This document shows positions 15,603 through 24,726 of a stretch of DNA of 27,635 nt, one piece after another. This DNA is from JAFAVZ01 sp036009105 (GTDB lineage: Bacteria > Acidobacteriota > Thermoanaerobaculia > Gp7-AA8). The notes under the pieces are model-generated. The model worked only from the letters and a program-made list of their open reading frames with translations. It was not told where the DNA came from and did no database searches. The stretch lies in NCBI GenBank assembly GCA_036009105.1, contig DASYMJ010000114.1, forward strand, positions 1 to 27,635, read 5' to 3'. Every line of letters starts with the position of its first letter. Positions within the stretch are counted from its first letter, which is position 1. The position numbers and the translations under genes are program-made.

Positions 15603-17041
15603 GTCGTTTCCATCATCTCAAGGAAATGCGCCTTGGCCGCCACGAGCATCTCGCGTTTCGTTCCGTCGAAGCGCGCCGCGGCGCGGTCCATCAGCGCGCA
15701 GCGCTCCTCGACGGTCAGACTCTCCACGCTGTGGCGCCGCAGCACCGACGGCGGGATCGGCTTCGTGTTCAGGAAGACGGCCGAGTTCACCTCTGTATCG
15801 CAGACGTACTCGAAGTAGTCGGCGTACAGCTCCATCGTCACGTGCAGCCAGGCAACCCATTGCGTGTAGAGATAGTCCTGCTGCACCACGAGCGAGCGGC
15901 CGGGGATGAGGTGCGGGAAGAACTGCCAGGTCACCCAGTCGCAGACCGTCCAGTGCTTGGCGATGTCGATGAAGAGAATCTCGATGGGGCCGCCGCTCCA
16001 TGAATGCTCGCGGACGTCGCCGGCGTGCACTTCGACGAGGTTGGCGTACGGCGCGATGTTGCGCTCGAACTCCTCGCGAAAGCTCGCTCCGGCGGGCACC
16101 TCTTGCGGGAAGAAGAGGCCGCGCGTCCACTCCTCCACCTCGAAGCGGTCGTACGAGTGGATCGGCTTGCCGGTCATGGAACGCGTCGCCCGAGGATTGC
16201 GTCGCAGGCCCTCGGCCAGGGCGACCGTCGATCCGCCCAGGAACGTGCCGGCGTCGACGATCGCGCCATCTCCGCGGTAGACGTCCTGGGCGAGATAGTT
16301 GAGGAGGTGCAGCTCGTCCGGAACGAGCATCGTCGGCACCTTCGTGCAGGCCACCGGCAGCGGCTGCTGGCGCCACTTGGTGCCGATGATGGCCGCCTCA
16401 TTTGAGTTTCGCACCCGGAAGACGGCCTGCACCGTGTTCGCATTCTTGATCACCTTCCGGTCGGTGCGGGTCCAGAGGCTCGTCAGCCCGAAGGCGATGA
16501 GCCACGCCGCGCCCTTGCGCAGCACGCCCCCTTTTTCGCGCGCGTACTCCCAGACGATCCAGCCGAGCGTCTGCGCGATCGAGTGCACCGGCAGCAGCTC
16601 CACCAGCTCCAGCCCCGCGTTGCGCCCGAGCTGCGCCAGGCCGTCGGCGGTGTAGCGCCGGTAGTCGCCGGGGCAGGGGTGATACGGCTGAAGGAACGGC
16701 ACGGTGGCGACGATGTGCCCTCCCTTGCGAACGACGCGCGCGAGCTCCGCCATGGCGCGCTCGGGGTCGACGATGTGCTCGAGCACCGCGTTGCAGAGCG
16801 CGGAGTCGAAGCTCGCATCGTCGAACGGCATCGACTCGATGGGGCCGAGAACGACGGCCGGATCGTCGGAGCTGATGTCGTAGGAGGTGAGGTCGCTGAC
16901 GCCGTTGCCACGCAGGAATTCGGTGACGTCCCGCGAGCCGCTGCCGGCGTTGAGCATGCGGCCGGAGAAATACCGCGCCACCGGTTGCAGCTCCTGGTCG
17001 AGCGGTTGAAAACGGACCGGGCTGATGCGCGGTAACCTCAC
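15581..17041 (-). CDS. Fusion of two class I SAM-dependent methyltransferase domains
   Basis: A 486-residue protein with GTG start at 17041, chosen because GTGA overlaps the stop of the upstream glycosyltransferase by 4 nt. Domain 1 (about 20-210) is a Methyltransf_11-type enzyme: NAGSGSRD (31-38, SAM motif I), SMPFDDASFDSALCNAVLEH and RVVRKGGHIVATVP. Domain 2 (about 235-430) is a second Rossmann methyltransferase of the Methyltransf_24/TylF-like kind: VDAGTFLGGST (262-272), HAGDVREH and ILFIDIAKHW. The linker (210-235) contains no Met/Val start that would split the gene neatly, so I treat it as a real fusion. Probable role: methylation of sugars or lipid-linked glycan intermediates made by the adjacent glycosyltransferases (inferred from context). 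Confidence 0.87.
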   Translation of the reverse strand: MRLPRISPVRFQPLDQELQPVARYFSGRMLNAGSGSRDVTEFLRGNGVSDLTSYDISSDDPAVVLGPIESMPFDDASFDSALCNAVLEHIVDPERAMAELARVVRKGGHIVATVPFLQPYHPCPGDYRRYTADGLAQLGRNAGLELVELLPVHSIAQTLGWIVWEYAREKGGVLRKGAAWLIAFGLTSLWTRTDRKVIKNANTVQAVFRVRNSNEAAIIGTKWRQQPLPVACTKVPTMLVPDELHLLNYLAQDVYRGDGAIVDAGTFLGGSTVALAEGLRRNPRATRSMTGKPIHSYDRFEVEEWTRGLFFPQEVPAGASFREEFERNIAPYANLVEVHAGDVREHSWSGGPIEILFIDIAKHWTVCDWVTWQFFPHLIPGRSLVVQQDYLYTQWVAWLHVTMELYADYFEYVCDTEVNSAVFLNTKPIPPSVLRRHSVESLTVEERCALMDRAAARFDGTKREMLVAAKAHFLEMMETTCATTGS

Positions 17042-18135
17042 GACGGCGCCTCCGCGAGATCGAGCGCATGCAGGCGCTGGATGGCGCCGTCTCGCGAGGT
17101 GATCTCGGCGGCCCGAGCGCGCGCCCGTTGCCCGAGGAGACGGCGGCGCTCCGGATCCCGAGCCAGCGCCACGATGGCCTCGCGGATCGACGCGGCGTCC
17201 CCCGGCTTCACCACGATCCCGGCATCGCCGACCAGCCGTCCGTTGCCGCCGACGTCGGTGACGATGCAGGGGAGGCCGCACAGCATCGCCTCGCCGATGG
17301 CGAGCGAGATTCCCTCGCCGAATGCGGAGACGAGAAGAAAGATGTCGGCGGCGCTGAGCACGTTCACCACGTCATCGCGCCAGCCGAGGGCGATGAGGCC
17401 CGGCTGCGCCGGCAGCGCCGTCGTGCCGATGCCGGCGGCCACGGTCACGACGCCGCGCAATCCGCGCACCGCCTCGCAGACGGTCGGCCAGTCCTTCTGC
17501 GGATCGACGCGCGCCACCACCGCCACGACCACCTCGTTCGGCGCGAGCCCGAGCTCCTCGCGCAACGCCGCGCGCTGTTCCGCGTCATGCCGGAAGACCT
17601 CCGCATCGATCGAGTTCGAGATCACCGCCGACCGCGGCTCGCGGAAGCCGAGCGCGCGGTGATGATCGCGCACCTCGGCGCCGTTGTAGGCCACGCCGTC
17701 GACCCGGCTGGAAAGCAGCACGTTCAGCCAGACCACCACCCGGAACGGGAGCGTGAGCTTCCGCGGCCCGAAGTTCGTGCCGAACGCGCCCCAGAAGATG
17801 CGCGCACGGCTGCGGGCCAGAAAGCGCGCCGGAAAGAGGAGCAGGTTCGTGAAGTAGTCCCAGCCATGCACGACCTCGGGCCGGTGCACACGGATCAGAC
17901 GGGCGAGGCGGAACACGCCGGCGAACGCATCCCGGTAGCGCTTCATGCCGAGGTCGACGACCTCGACGCCCGCCTCCTCGAGCACCGCCTGGAAGACGCC
18001 GCCCGACCGCAACGTCACGACGCGAACGTGCCCCGGCACGCGCTGTTGCAGGAGGATGTTGGTCAGGAGGCGTTCCGCGCCGCCGCCCGCGAGCGAGTAA
18101 CTGACGTACATCGTTTCGGGAACGGGGCCGGGCAT
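17038..18135 (-). CDS. Glycosyltransferase family 4 (GT-B fold)
   Basis: A 365-residue retaining GT-B glycosyltransferase. The N-terminal Rossmann half has the glycine-rich acceptor loop SLAGGGAERLL. The C-terminal half has ARVDPQKDW and the donor-binding Glu-x7-Glu motif in GEGISLAIGEAM, followed by CGLPCIVTDVGGNGRLVGDAG. Such enzymes transfer sugars from nucleotide donors onto lipid-linked or protein-linked glycans at the cytoplasmic face. The stop overlaps the start of the double-methyltransferase gene by 4 nt, so the two are cotranslated. Upstream is a 140-bp gap, which may contain a promoter and holds a 14-bp palindrome. Confidence 0.93.
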   Translation of the reverse strand: MPGPVPETMYVSYSLAGGGAERLLTNILLQQRVPGHVRVVTLRSGGVFQAVLEEAGVEVVDLGMKRYRDAFAGVFRLARLIRVHRPEVVHGWDYFTNLLLFPARFLARSRARIFWGAFGTNFGPRKLTLPFRVVVWLNVLLSSRVDGVAYNGAEVRDHHRALGFREPRSAVISNSIDAEVFRHDAEQRAALREELGLAPNEVVVAVVARVDPQKDWPTVCEAVRGLRGVVTVAAGIGTTALPAQPGLIALGWRDDVVNVLSAADIFLLVSAFGEGISLAIGEAMLCGLPCIVTDVGGNGRLVGDAGIVVKPGDAASIREAIVALARDPERRRLLGQRARARAAEITSRDGAIQRLHALDLAEAPS

Positions 18136-18227
18136 CCGAGGCGCGTGATTATGTCACGTGGCGAATGACGGCCGAACGTCCGCCACTCCGACGTAGTGCC
18201 GCGGCGTGGAGCACGGTGAGGGGCAGC

Positions 18228-18241
18228 ACGTGCATGCACGT
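18228..18241. promoter_or_regulatory. Perfect 14-bp palindrome in the gap between the two glycosyltransferase genes
   Basis: ACGTGCATGCACGT reads the same on both strands. It lies in the 140-bp non-coding gap (18136-18275) ahead of the GT4 gene, the widest break inside the otherwise tightly packed minus-strand cluster. A dimeric regulator could bind it. No clear promoter boxes were found beside it, so function is a guess. Confidence 0.4.
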
Positions 18242-18275
18242 CGAGGACGCGATGAGAACCGCGGCGCGACCCCGT

Positions 18276-21101
18276 TCATCGCCGCATCCAGCTGCGCAGA
18301 CGTCGGCGTCCGCCCGACGCCGCGCGCACGGCGAAGGTGAAGCCGGAGTCGATCGCCGCCAGCGCGAGCCGGCGCACCCATCCGTCGGGCGAACGGCGGG
18401 AGGCCGCTTCGTAGCCCGCGGCGAGGATGTAGTACCGGTCGTTCGGGGAGGTCTCGCCGTACGGCGCGATCCGCGCGGGGAGCGAGCTGCGGACGTCGAG
18501 GGCACACCACTCCGGCCGCTCCACCACCGGCTCGGGATACGGCCAGATGCGGTCGCTGCGCGTGATGCAGAAGTCGGCCACGCCGAGGAAGGGGGACTCG
18601 ATGGCGAGCGCGCGGCCGGCCAGCCCGCGGCGCAGCGTTTCGCGCCGCACGACGAGCGCGCCGCCGGACGTGACCCCGTCGAGAAGACTGACGGCCACGC
18701 TTCCGCCCAGCGGCGGGATGACCCGCGTCCCGAAGCTGCCGGTGGTGCGGCCGGCCGGCATGAGGCCATCCACGCGCGCGCGGCCGAGCGCATCGAGCAT
18801 CGGCGCGAAGGCTTCCCGCAGCACGGCAACGCCGGAATGGATCAGCAGCACGGCGTCTTCCGTCAAGCCCGCGAGCTCCGCCTCGATGGTCTGGGCCTCG
18901 GCCGAGAGGAGATCGATGTTCTCGTACGGCAGCGCTTCGCCGGCCCGGTTGAGGATGATCAAGCGGTCGATCTGCGGACAGGCCCACAGCGACTCGAGCG
19001 TGCGCGCGAGCGGCGCGCCGGCGGGATGATCGATGATCGCCGCGACCGTTGCGGCGGGACGGTCTGCGTCACCGGCGCGCGGAAGCAGCTCCTGCCAGTG
19101 GGCGTGCATCTCCCTCCAGCTCCGGCGCGTCTCTTCCGGCGGAACAGCCGGACGGGCGATCCATCCGCCGTGCTCGATGGCATCCTCCAGCGCGTTGCGC
19201 AGCGCTTCGGTGGTGTAGTCGAAGAGCACGTGATCGCGGGCGGCTTTCTCCACTAGCTCGGGGATGCCGCCCGTGCGTGCGGCGAGAAAGGGGATGCCCG
19301 CGCCGAGCGCCTCGTAGACAGTACAGGGCGAGTTGTCGAACGGCGACGGCATGACGGCGAGCTTCCCGCCGGCGCGCAGGTATTGCAGCGCCTCCGGTTG
19401 GCCGAGATCCGTGAGCGTCCGGACGGGAAAGCGCCACCCGGCCGCCCGCTTCGCGATGTACTGGAGGCTCGGCATCCCGGCGCACTGTTCCGCCTTGCCG
19501 AGGAACGTGACGGCGATGCCGCGCCTTGCCAGCTGGTCGGCCAACCGGTCCACCGCATTGCAGAAGAGGCGCAGACCCTTGCGCTCCTCCAGCCGTCCGA
19601 AGAAGACGATCTCCTCCGGCGGCGCGGTGCGGCCGTGCACTATGTCGGACGCGGGGGGCTCCGGCATCACGTACTGCTGGATGCAGGTCTGCCGGGGGAG
19701 CTCGAAACCGCGCGAGGCCACCCAGTCCAGCAGATAGCGGCTCGGACTCCAGAGCAGATCGGCGCAGGCCAGGCTGAGCCTCTCCGAGTAGTCGAACGCC
19801 GCGCAGGCGCGCGTGGCCGGCAGGATGTGATTCAGATCGAACACCCAGCGGGAGGGGCTGTGAAGCGCCACGGCGAGCAGAGAGTCGTCGAACGCGATGC
19901 CGAGCGCCTTGGCGGCGAGGGCGAGACTTCCCTCTCCGCAGCAGTCATTGAAATGGATGACGTCGAAGCGGCGCCGGCGCAGCCGCTGGTACACCAGCCA
20001 GGGCTGGACGAAGCCGATGTCCCTGAGCGGACCGTCCACCGTTTTCGTCTCCTCGATGGAAAGCGCGATCAGCTCGATGCCGCGGGCCGCGTAGTGCTTC
20101 ACCCACGGCTCCAGCCGCACCTCCGGCTGCCAGATGGCGCCCGTGTACAGCACCGTCGTCGGGAAGCCATCGTGCGCGAGCAACTCCGCGAGGCCGGTCA
20201 TCGACGTGCCGACGCCGCCGTTCTTGAACGGTCCGATCAGCTCGCTCGTGACGATGCAGACGGAAGGTCGCGACTCCGCTCCGCCGTATGTGCGCTCGCG
20301 CAGCGAGGAGTACTCCGGCCGCGAGCGCAACTGCACATCGAATCCGGAGATCGGCAGGCCGGCCAGGTGCGGCGGAAGCTGCCAGGCGACCTCCGGGTCG
20401 GGCACGTGCGCGACCGGCGCGACGTCCCCGCGCCAGGCCAGGGCCATGATCTGCGCGGTCTGGTAGACGACCACGTTGAATCCTTTTTCCTGCAGGAATC
20501 GCAGCGGCGCGGCGACCGCGGGGGAGGCGAGATCGTGAAAGACGAACGCACAGTCGTCGGTGGCGTACGCGAGCGCGGCCGCGGTGTCGCGCAACGGCGC
20601 GGGCGCTTCGTGGTCGCCGTCGATGAAGAAGAGGCTCCAGCGCTGCTTCAGCTCCGCCAGCGATTCCGGGCTGCGTCCGCGCGCGAGGTGGACGCGCTCG
20701 GCGATGCCGCAGCGCCGCAGCGAGTCTTCCACCGAGGCCCGGATCACCGGGTCCTGGTGAGCGGGATCGATGACGTCGAGGAGCACGCCGGCCATGGCCA
20801 GGTGGCAGGTCGACCATCCCAGCCAGCTCCCGATCTCCAGCGCGCGCCTGCCGGCGAACTGCAGGGCGATGTTGTGCAGGAGCACCGCCTCGTCACGATT
20901 GAGGAAGCCCATGAGCGGAAAGCGCTCGTCCGCGTACCAGCGGTGCGGCACGTCACGGCGGAGGTACTTCCACGGGTGGTGCAGCGAGTCGCCCGGCCGC
21001 ATGTGCGGAAAGCAGTCGTCCGGCCGCACGACCCGCAGGCCCGGAGAGATGTAGTCGTGGAGCGACCAGGTTGCCTCGTCGGCCGTCGTGTTCAGAGACA
21101 T
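18276..21101 (-). CDS. Three-domain protein: class I methyltransferase, GT4 glycosyltransferase, GT2-like domain
   Basis: A 941-residue protein. Domain 1 (about 60-230) is a Methyltransf_24-like class I methyltransferase: ALEIGSWLGWSTCHLA (SAM motif I, 87-102), LFFIDGDHE (158-165) and FVFHDL. Domain 2 (about 278-660) is a complete GT-B/GT4 enzyme: an acceptor loop FKNGGVGTSM (292-301), VFFGRLEERKGL (499-510), and the donor region PSPFDNSPCTVYEALGAGIP followed by GGIPELVE. Domain 3 (about 680-865) resembles a family 2 glycosyltransferase or a degenerate relative: AAIIDHPAGAPLARTLESL, LLIHSGVAVLREAF, and GGALVVRRETL. A clear DxD motif is missing. It is the first gene of the minus-strand glycan cluster. 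The ribosome binding site at ATG 21101 is weak. One polypeptide coupling methyl and sugar transfer suggests stepwise capping or chain-length control (inference). Confidence 0.85.
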   Translation of the reverse strand: MSLNTTADEATWSLHDYISPGLRVVRPDDCFPHMRPGDSLHHPWKYLRRDVPHRWYADERFPLMGFLNRDEAVLLHNIALQFAGRRALEIGSWLGWSTCHLAMAGVLLDVIDPAHQDPVIRASVEDSLRRCGIAERVHLARGRSPESLAELKQRWSLFFIDGDHEAPAPLRDTAAALAYATDDCAFVFHDLASPAVAAPLRFLQEKGFNVVVYQTAQIMALAWRGDVAPVAHVPDPEVAWQLPPHLAGLPISGFDVQLRSRPEYSSLRERTYGGAESRPSVCIVTSELIGPFKNGGVGTSMTGLAELLAHDGFPTTVLYTGAIWQPEVRLEPWVKHYAARGIELIALSIEETKTVDGPLRDIGFVQPWLVYQRLRRRRFDVIHFNDCCGEGSLALAAKALGIAFDDSLLAVALHSPSRWVFDLNHILPATRACAAFDYSERLSLACADLLWSPSRYLLDWVASRGFELPRQTCIQQYVMPEPPASDIVHGRTAPPEEIVFFGRLEERKGLRLFCNAVDRLADQLARRGIAVTFLGKAEQCAGMPSLQYIAKRAAGWRFPVRTLTDLGQPEALQYLRAGGKLAVMPSPFDNSPCTVYEALGAGIPFLAARTGGIPELVEKAARDHVLFDYTTEALRNALEDAIEHGGWIARPAVPPEETRRSWREMHAHWQELLPRAGDADRPAATVAAIIDHPAGAPLARTLESLWACPQIDRLIILNRAGEALPYENIDLLSAEAQTIEAELAGLTEDAVLLIHSGVAVLREAFAPMLDALGRARVDGLMPAGRTTGSFGTRVIPPLGGSVAVSLLDGVTSGGALVVRRETLRRGLAGRALAIESPFLGVADFCITRSDRIWPYPEPVVERPEWCALDVRSSLPARIAPYGETSPNDRYYILAAGYEAASRRSPDGWVRRLALAAIDSGFTFAVRAASGGRRRLRSWMRR

Positions 21102-21378
21102 TCCCGGAAGTGAGGCGATAGGCGGCGGAAAAGGGCTGCGCCGGCCGCGAGCGGAACGGGCGGAGTGAGCACCGCCCAGGCCAAATCCGCCGCGGTGCCG
21201 GCATAGGTCCGCCGCGACTCGTGGCGCGCGAGGGAGGAAGGCCGGTGCCGATTCGTCCAGAAGCCAGCCAGCTCGCGCATGAGCGGGTTAGGGTACCACC
21301 GGGGGGATGGCGACGCCGTCGCCCGAGTCAGGCGAATGCGTTGGCACTTGGCTTTCTGCGTTCTAATCTGAGGCAACG
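21102..21378. other. 277-bp divergent intergenic region
   Basis: This separates the minus-strand glycan cluster from the plus-strand secreted-protein group and should hold promoters for both. A short run GAGG (21370-21373) precedes ATG 21379. TTGGCA (21341-21346) and TCTAAT (21362-21367) resemble -35 and -10 boxes but are only 15 nt apart and too close to the start codon. No further gene, repeat or RNA was recognised. Confidence 0.5.
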
Positions 21379-22401
21379 ATGAAGAAAGTGCTGATCGTCG
21401 TAGCCGCAGTCGCGCTCGTTGTGTGGGTCGTCTCCTGGTTCCGGACCCCGGAGGCCGTAGCCACCTCGGGCGCGCAGGCGTGGCCGGGAGGGATGGGCAG
21501 GCTCGACGCGGTCGCCGCGCGGTTCCCGCCGCTGCGGGCAAACGACGCTGCTGTGAAGCTGACGGCGCTCGGCAACGCGTTGCCGAAGAACGAAGCCATC
21601 GATGATTTCGTGGCCCGCGAGATCGCGCGGGGCGAGCTCACCATCGGCAAACCGCCGGCGCTCCCCGAGGTCTCCCCGATCCGCGAGCTGCTGCTGCGCG
21701 AGCCGACCGTCTGGCAGCGGCGCCAGGGGATTGGCGGCGACGCTGCATCGGTGACGACGCGCACGCTGCAGCTGACGGTGGCGAGAGCGCTCGTGGCGAA
21801 CGCGCTGGCCAAAGCGCGGGCGGACGACCCGGCGGCATGGGAGGACTTGCACGCCGTGTGGAAGCTCGCCCGCGCGCTGGACGGGCAGCCGCAGATGATG
21901 GCCCAGACGGCCGCGTTGACCATGGCGCGGATGATCAACGCGGCCGCCTGGAAGATGCCGCTGCCCGCGCCGGCGTGGCTCGGCGAGCTGCAGGAGCGCG
22001 ACAGCGTGCGGCCGCTGCTCGCGGCGTTCCAGTATTCGGCGGCGTCTTACTGGCAGGACGGCGCGCGGATGTTTCCGACCAGGTGGCTGGCCATGTCGGT
22101 CGAACACGATCGGCTGATCGCCGAAGAGCTGCTCAAGGCCACCGGGTGCGACGTGAACGCGCCCGAGAATGAGCTGGGGACGGACCTCACATTCGTCTGG
22201 CGCCGCGCGTTCCGCTATCGCGCCGAGCGGGAGGCGACGGCGAACGCGCTGCGCGTGCGCCAGGGGAAGCCGATCGAGACCGCCTCGCGCTGCAGCGACG
22301 GCGGCTGGACGTTCGACGGCGCGACGCTGCGCTTCAGCCGCGAGATCGCGACCGCCGCGCCGGACACCCCGATGCCGCTGGTGCTGCGGGTCAAGCCATA
22401 G
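21379..22401 (+). CDS. Membrane-anchored protein of unknown function
   Basis: A 340-residue protein with one N-terminal hydrophobic segment (about residues 4-21, preceded by KK), which could be a signal anchor. The rest is soluble, mostly helical and Ala-rich. It has a repeated-helix look in the middle (about 125-200, LQLTVARALVANALAKARAD and then a Trp-rich stretch DLHAVWKLARALDG). The C-terminal part ends with a small beta-like segment containing a conserved-looking WTFDGATLRFSREI. I recognise no family. It stands alone on the plus strand, 66 bp before the FG-GAP protein gene and divergent from the glycan cluster, so its partner is unclear. Confidence 0.75.
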   Translation: MKKVLIVVAAVALVVWVVSWFRTPEAVATSGAQAWPGGMGRLDAVAARFPPLRANDAAVKLTALGNALPKNEAIDDFVAREIARGELTIGKPPALPEVSPIRELLLREPTVWQRRQGIGGDAASVTTRTLQLTVARALVANALAKARADDPAAWEDLHAVWKLARALDGQPQMMAQTAALTMARMINAAAWKMPLPAPAWLGELQERDSVRPLLAAFQYSAASYWQDGARMFPTRWLAMSVEHDRLIAEELLKATGCDVNAPENELGTDLTFVWRRAFRYRAEREATANALRVRQGKPIETASRCSDGGWTFDGATLRFSREIATAAPDTPMPLVLRVKP

Positions 22402-22467
22402 TTAACGGAGCGGCGAAGGCGCGCGAGAACGCCGTGAGATGTGATAACGTGCGGTCGGTCTCTTCCC

Positions 22468-24726
22468 ATGAAACGGGCCCCCATTTTTCTCGTGGCTGTC
22501 CTGCTGTTCGCGGGCGATGCACTCCCCCAACAGTTGAGGCTGGTTCCCCTCCGCCGCGTCGGCGTCATTGCGGACTACGTCGGCGCCGCCAATTTCGCGG
22601 TGGCCGATCTCGATGGGGATGGCACCAACGACGTCGTCTCCTGTAGCCAGGGCTCCCCCTTCGCGGTCACGCGCACCGGCGCCTCGACCTGGTCGACCAG
22701 CTGGATGGGACCGGACGTTGGCTGCACCTCGGTCGCGGTGGGCGACCGGGACGGCGACGGCGGTCTCGACGTCCTCGTCACGACGAGCGACTCGCCCGGC
22801 AAACTGCTCGCGCTCGATCCGCGCAGCCTGGGCGGACCGGCGGCATCCGTCACTCTCCCCGGCACCGCCGCCGGCGCAAGCATCGCGATCGGCAACATCG
22901 ACATCGAACCGGCGGTCGAGATCGTCGTCGTCACCTCCACCGATACCTATGTCTACGACGGAGCCACGCTCGCTCTCGAGTGGACGGGCCAGGGGTTCGG
23001 CGGAAGCAAGGTGGCGCTGGGCGACGTCGACGGCGATCACCGCCCCGACGTGGTCATCAACGGGAGCACCGGCTGGATCCTGGATGGAGAAGCGCGCACT
23101 TCGAAGATGGGATATCTGGGCGGCTTCGGCTACGCGATGGCGGTGGGAGACGTCGATGCCGACGGAAAGGATGAGATCGTCTTTTCCGGCAGCTGGTCCC
23201 AGCAGGTCACGATCCTCAACGCCGACACGATGCAGACCACCTCCATTCCGGCGACGGACTCGCCGTATCCCGAGGCCATCACCATCGCGGATGCGAACGA
23301 CGACAACGCCGTCGAGATCATCACCGGAAACAATCAGTGGGGCTCGATCGAAGGACGCCGCCCGAGCGACGGCCTGAAGTTGTGGTCGATCAACAATCCG
23401 GAGCACGGCGTCCAGGGTCTCGCCGCCGGCGACGTCACCGGCGACGGCAAGGCCGAGGTGATCTGGGGCGCCGGCTACTCGTCGAGCGGCCAGGATGTGC
23501 TGTTCATCGGGAACGCCGTCACCAAGACGATCACCTGGCAAAGCCTCGATCTGGACGGCACCTTCGCCAGCGCGGTAGGAGATCTCGACGGCGACGGCAG
23601 AGCGGAGCTCGTCGTCGCCTCCGGCGGCTCCCGCAGCGGCTACAGCGGCAGTGTCATCGAGATCTTCGACGCCGCCACCGGCGTCTCCAAGGGCACGCTC
23701 TCCCCCGATCCCTATTACGACTTTCACGTGACGCGTCTGGCCATCGGGCAGGCCGACGCCGACCCGGCGCGGGAAATCATCGCCCTCGGCTCGCAATCGT
23801 ACGATCCGCGGGTCATTTCCTGGGACGGCGTGACCCGCGCACGAGAGTTCACCAGTGCCTCGGCGGGGTGCTGCAGCTCGCCGAGCCTCCTCCAGTCGAT
23901 GCTCACCGTCACGAACATCGACGGCGACTCCGTCGACGAGATCATCCTGGGCCAGAGCGACTCGAAAGTGATCGTGCTCAACGGCGCGTCGAACGTCATC
24001 CAGCGCGCCGTCACCGTCAGCGGCAGCGTCGTCGACACCGCCGTTGCCGATCTGAACGGCGACTCGGTGCCGGACCTGGTCGTGACGACGAGCACCGGCG
24101 TCTACGCATACGACACGGGCACGTGGGCGGCTCTCGGACAGGTTGCGCTTTCCAGCGCCACTAAGATGGCAGCGGGCGCGGGGTTCGTGGCGATCACCAC
24201 ATACGACGGCAGCGTCCGCACCTTCGCCGGCGCGGCGCTCACCGCCGGGTGGACCTGTACGTCCTCGAATCTCGGCACGACGGCGACGGCCATCAGCTCG
24301 CTCACCTTTGGAACGATCGGCGGCACGACCCGTCTCCTCCTCGGCGATGAGTCGGGCAACGTGCGCATGCTTTCCCCTTCGGGCGCGACATGCCCCTCAT
24401 ACACCGTCTCGGCGGTAGCGAAGCATTCCATCGCACGGCTCGCGCTCGCCGATGCGACCGGTGACGGCCGCCCCGAGCTGCTCGTCGACTCGTGGTTCGG
24501 ATCCGAGATCGATCTGCTCGGGCTGTCCACGGACACACCGGGCGATGCGGACGGGAATGGAGTGGTCGACGCGGCGGACCTGGCAGCGATCATCGACTTC
24601 CGGATGAGCCGCGCACCCGGACTCGCGCCGGCAGCCGACGCGAACGGCGACAAACGGGTCGGCGTCGAGGACGTCTTCCAGCTCATCAACTACAAGTTCG
24701 CCGGCGGACCGGCACCGACGCCATGA
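22468..24726 (+). CDS. Secreted FG-GAP/VCBS-type repeat protein with C-terminal dockerin
   Basis: A 752-residue exported protein (signal peptide about 1-21). The body consists of about a dozen units with the FG-GAP/integrin-like calcium motif D-x-D-x-D-G followed by a hydrophobic strand, for example ADLDGDGTNDVV, GDRDGDGGLDVLV, GDVDGDHRPDVVI, GDLDGDGRAELVV and ADATGDGRPELLV. These would form one or two beta-propellers. The last 61 residues (from nt 24541) are a type I dockerin-like module with two EF-hand-type repeats: GDADGNGVVDAADLAAIIDF and ADANGDKRVGVEDVFQLINY. A dockerin docks onto a cohesin. The next gene, overlapping by 4 nt (ATGA at 24723-24726), encodes a cohesin-like domain. ATG 22468 is preferred over GTG 22441 because it opens the signal peptide. 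Confidence 0.88.
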   Translation: MKRAPIFLVAVLLFAGDALPQQLRLVPLRRVGVIADYVGAANFAVADLDGDGTNDVVSCSQGSPFAVTRTGASTWSTSWMGPDVGCTSVAVGDRDGDGGLDVLVTTSDSPGKLLALDPRSLGGPAASVTLPGTAAGASIAIGNIDIEPAVEIVVVTSTDTYVYDGATLALEWTGQGFGGSKVALGDVDGDHRPDVVINGSTGWILDGEARTSKMGYLGGFGYAMAVGDVDADGKDEIVFSGSWSQQVTILNADTMQTTSIPATDSPYPEAITIADANDDNAVEIITGNNQWGSIEGRRPSDGLKLWSINNPEHGVQGLAAGDVTGDGKAEVIWGAGYSSSGQDVLFIGNAVTKTITWQSLDLDGTFASAVGDLDGDGRAELVVASGGSRSGYSGSVIEIFDAATGVSKGTLSPDPYYDFHVTRLAIGQADADPAREIIALGSQSYDPRVISWDGVTRAREFTSASAGCCSSPSLLQSMLTVTNIDGDSVDEIILGQSDSKVIVLNGASNVIQRAVTVSGSVVDTAVADLNGDSVPDLVVTTSTGVYAYDTGTWAALGQVALSSATKMAAGAGFVAITTYDGSVRTFAGAALTAGWTCTSSNLGTTATAISSLTFGTIGGTTRLLLGDESGNVRMLSPSGATCPSYTVSAVAKHSIARLALADATGDGRPELLVDSWFGSEIDLLGLSTDTPGDADGNGVVDAADLAAIIDFRMSRAPGLAPAADANGDKRVGVEDVFQLINYKFAGGPAPTP

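Noticed and set aside
21341..21367. Sigma-70 promoter (TTGGCA / TCTAAT) before the 340-residue protein gene
   Set aside because: The spacer is only 15 nt, and transcription would start almost at the ATG, leaving no room for the ribosome binding site.
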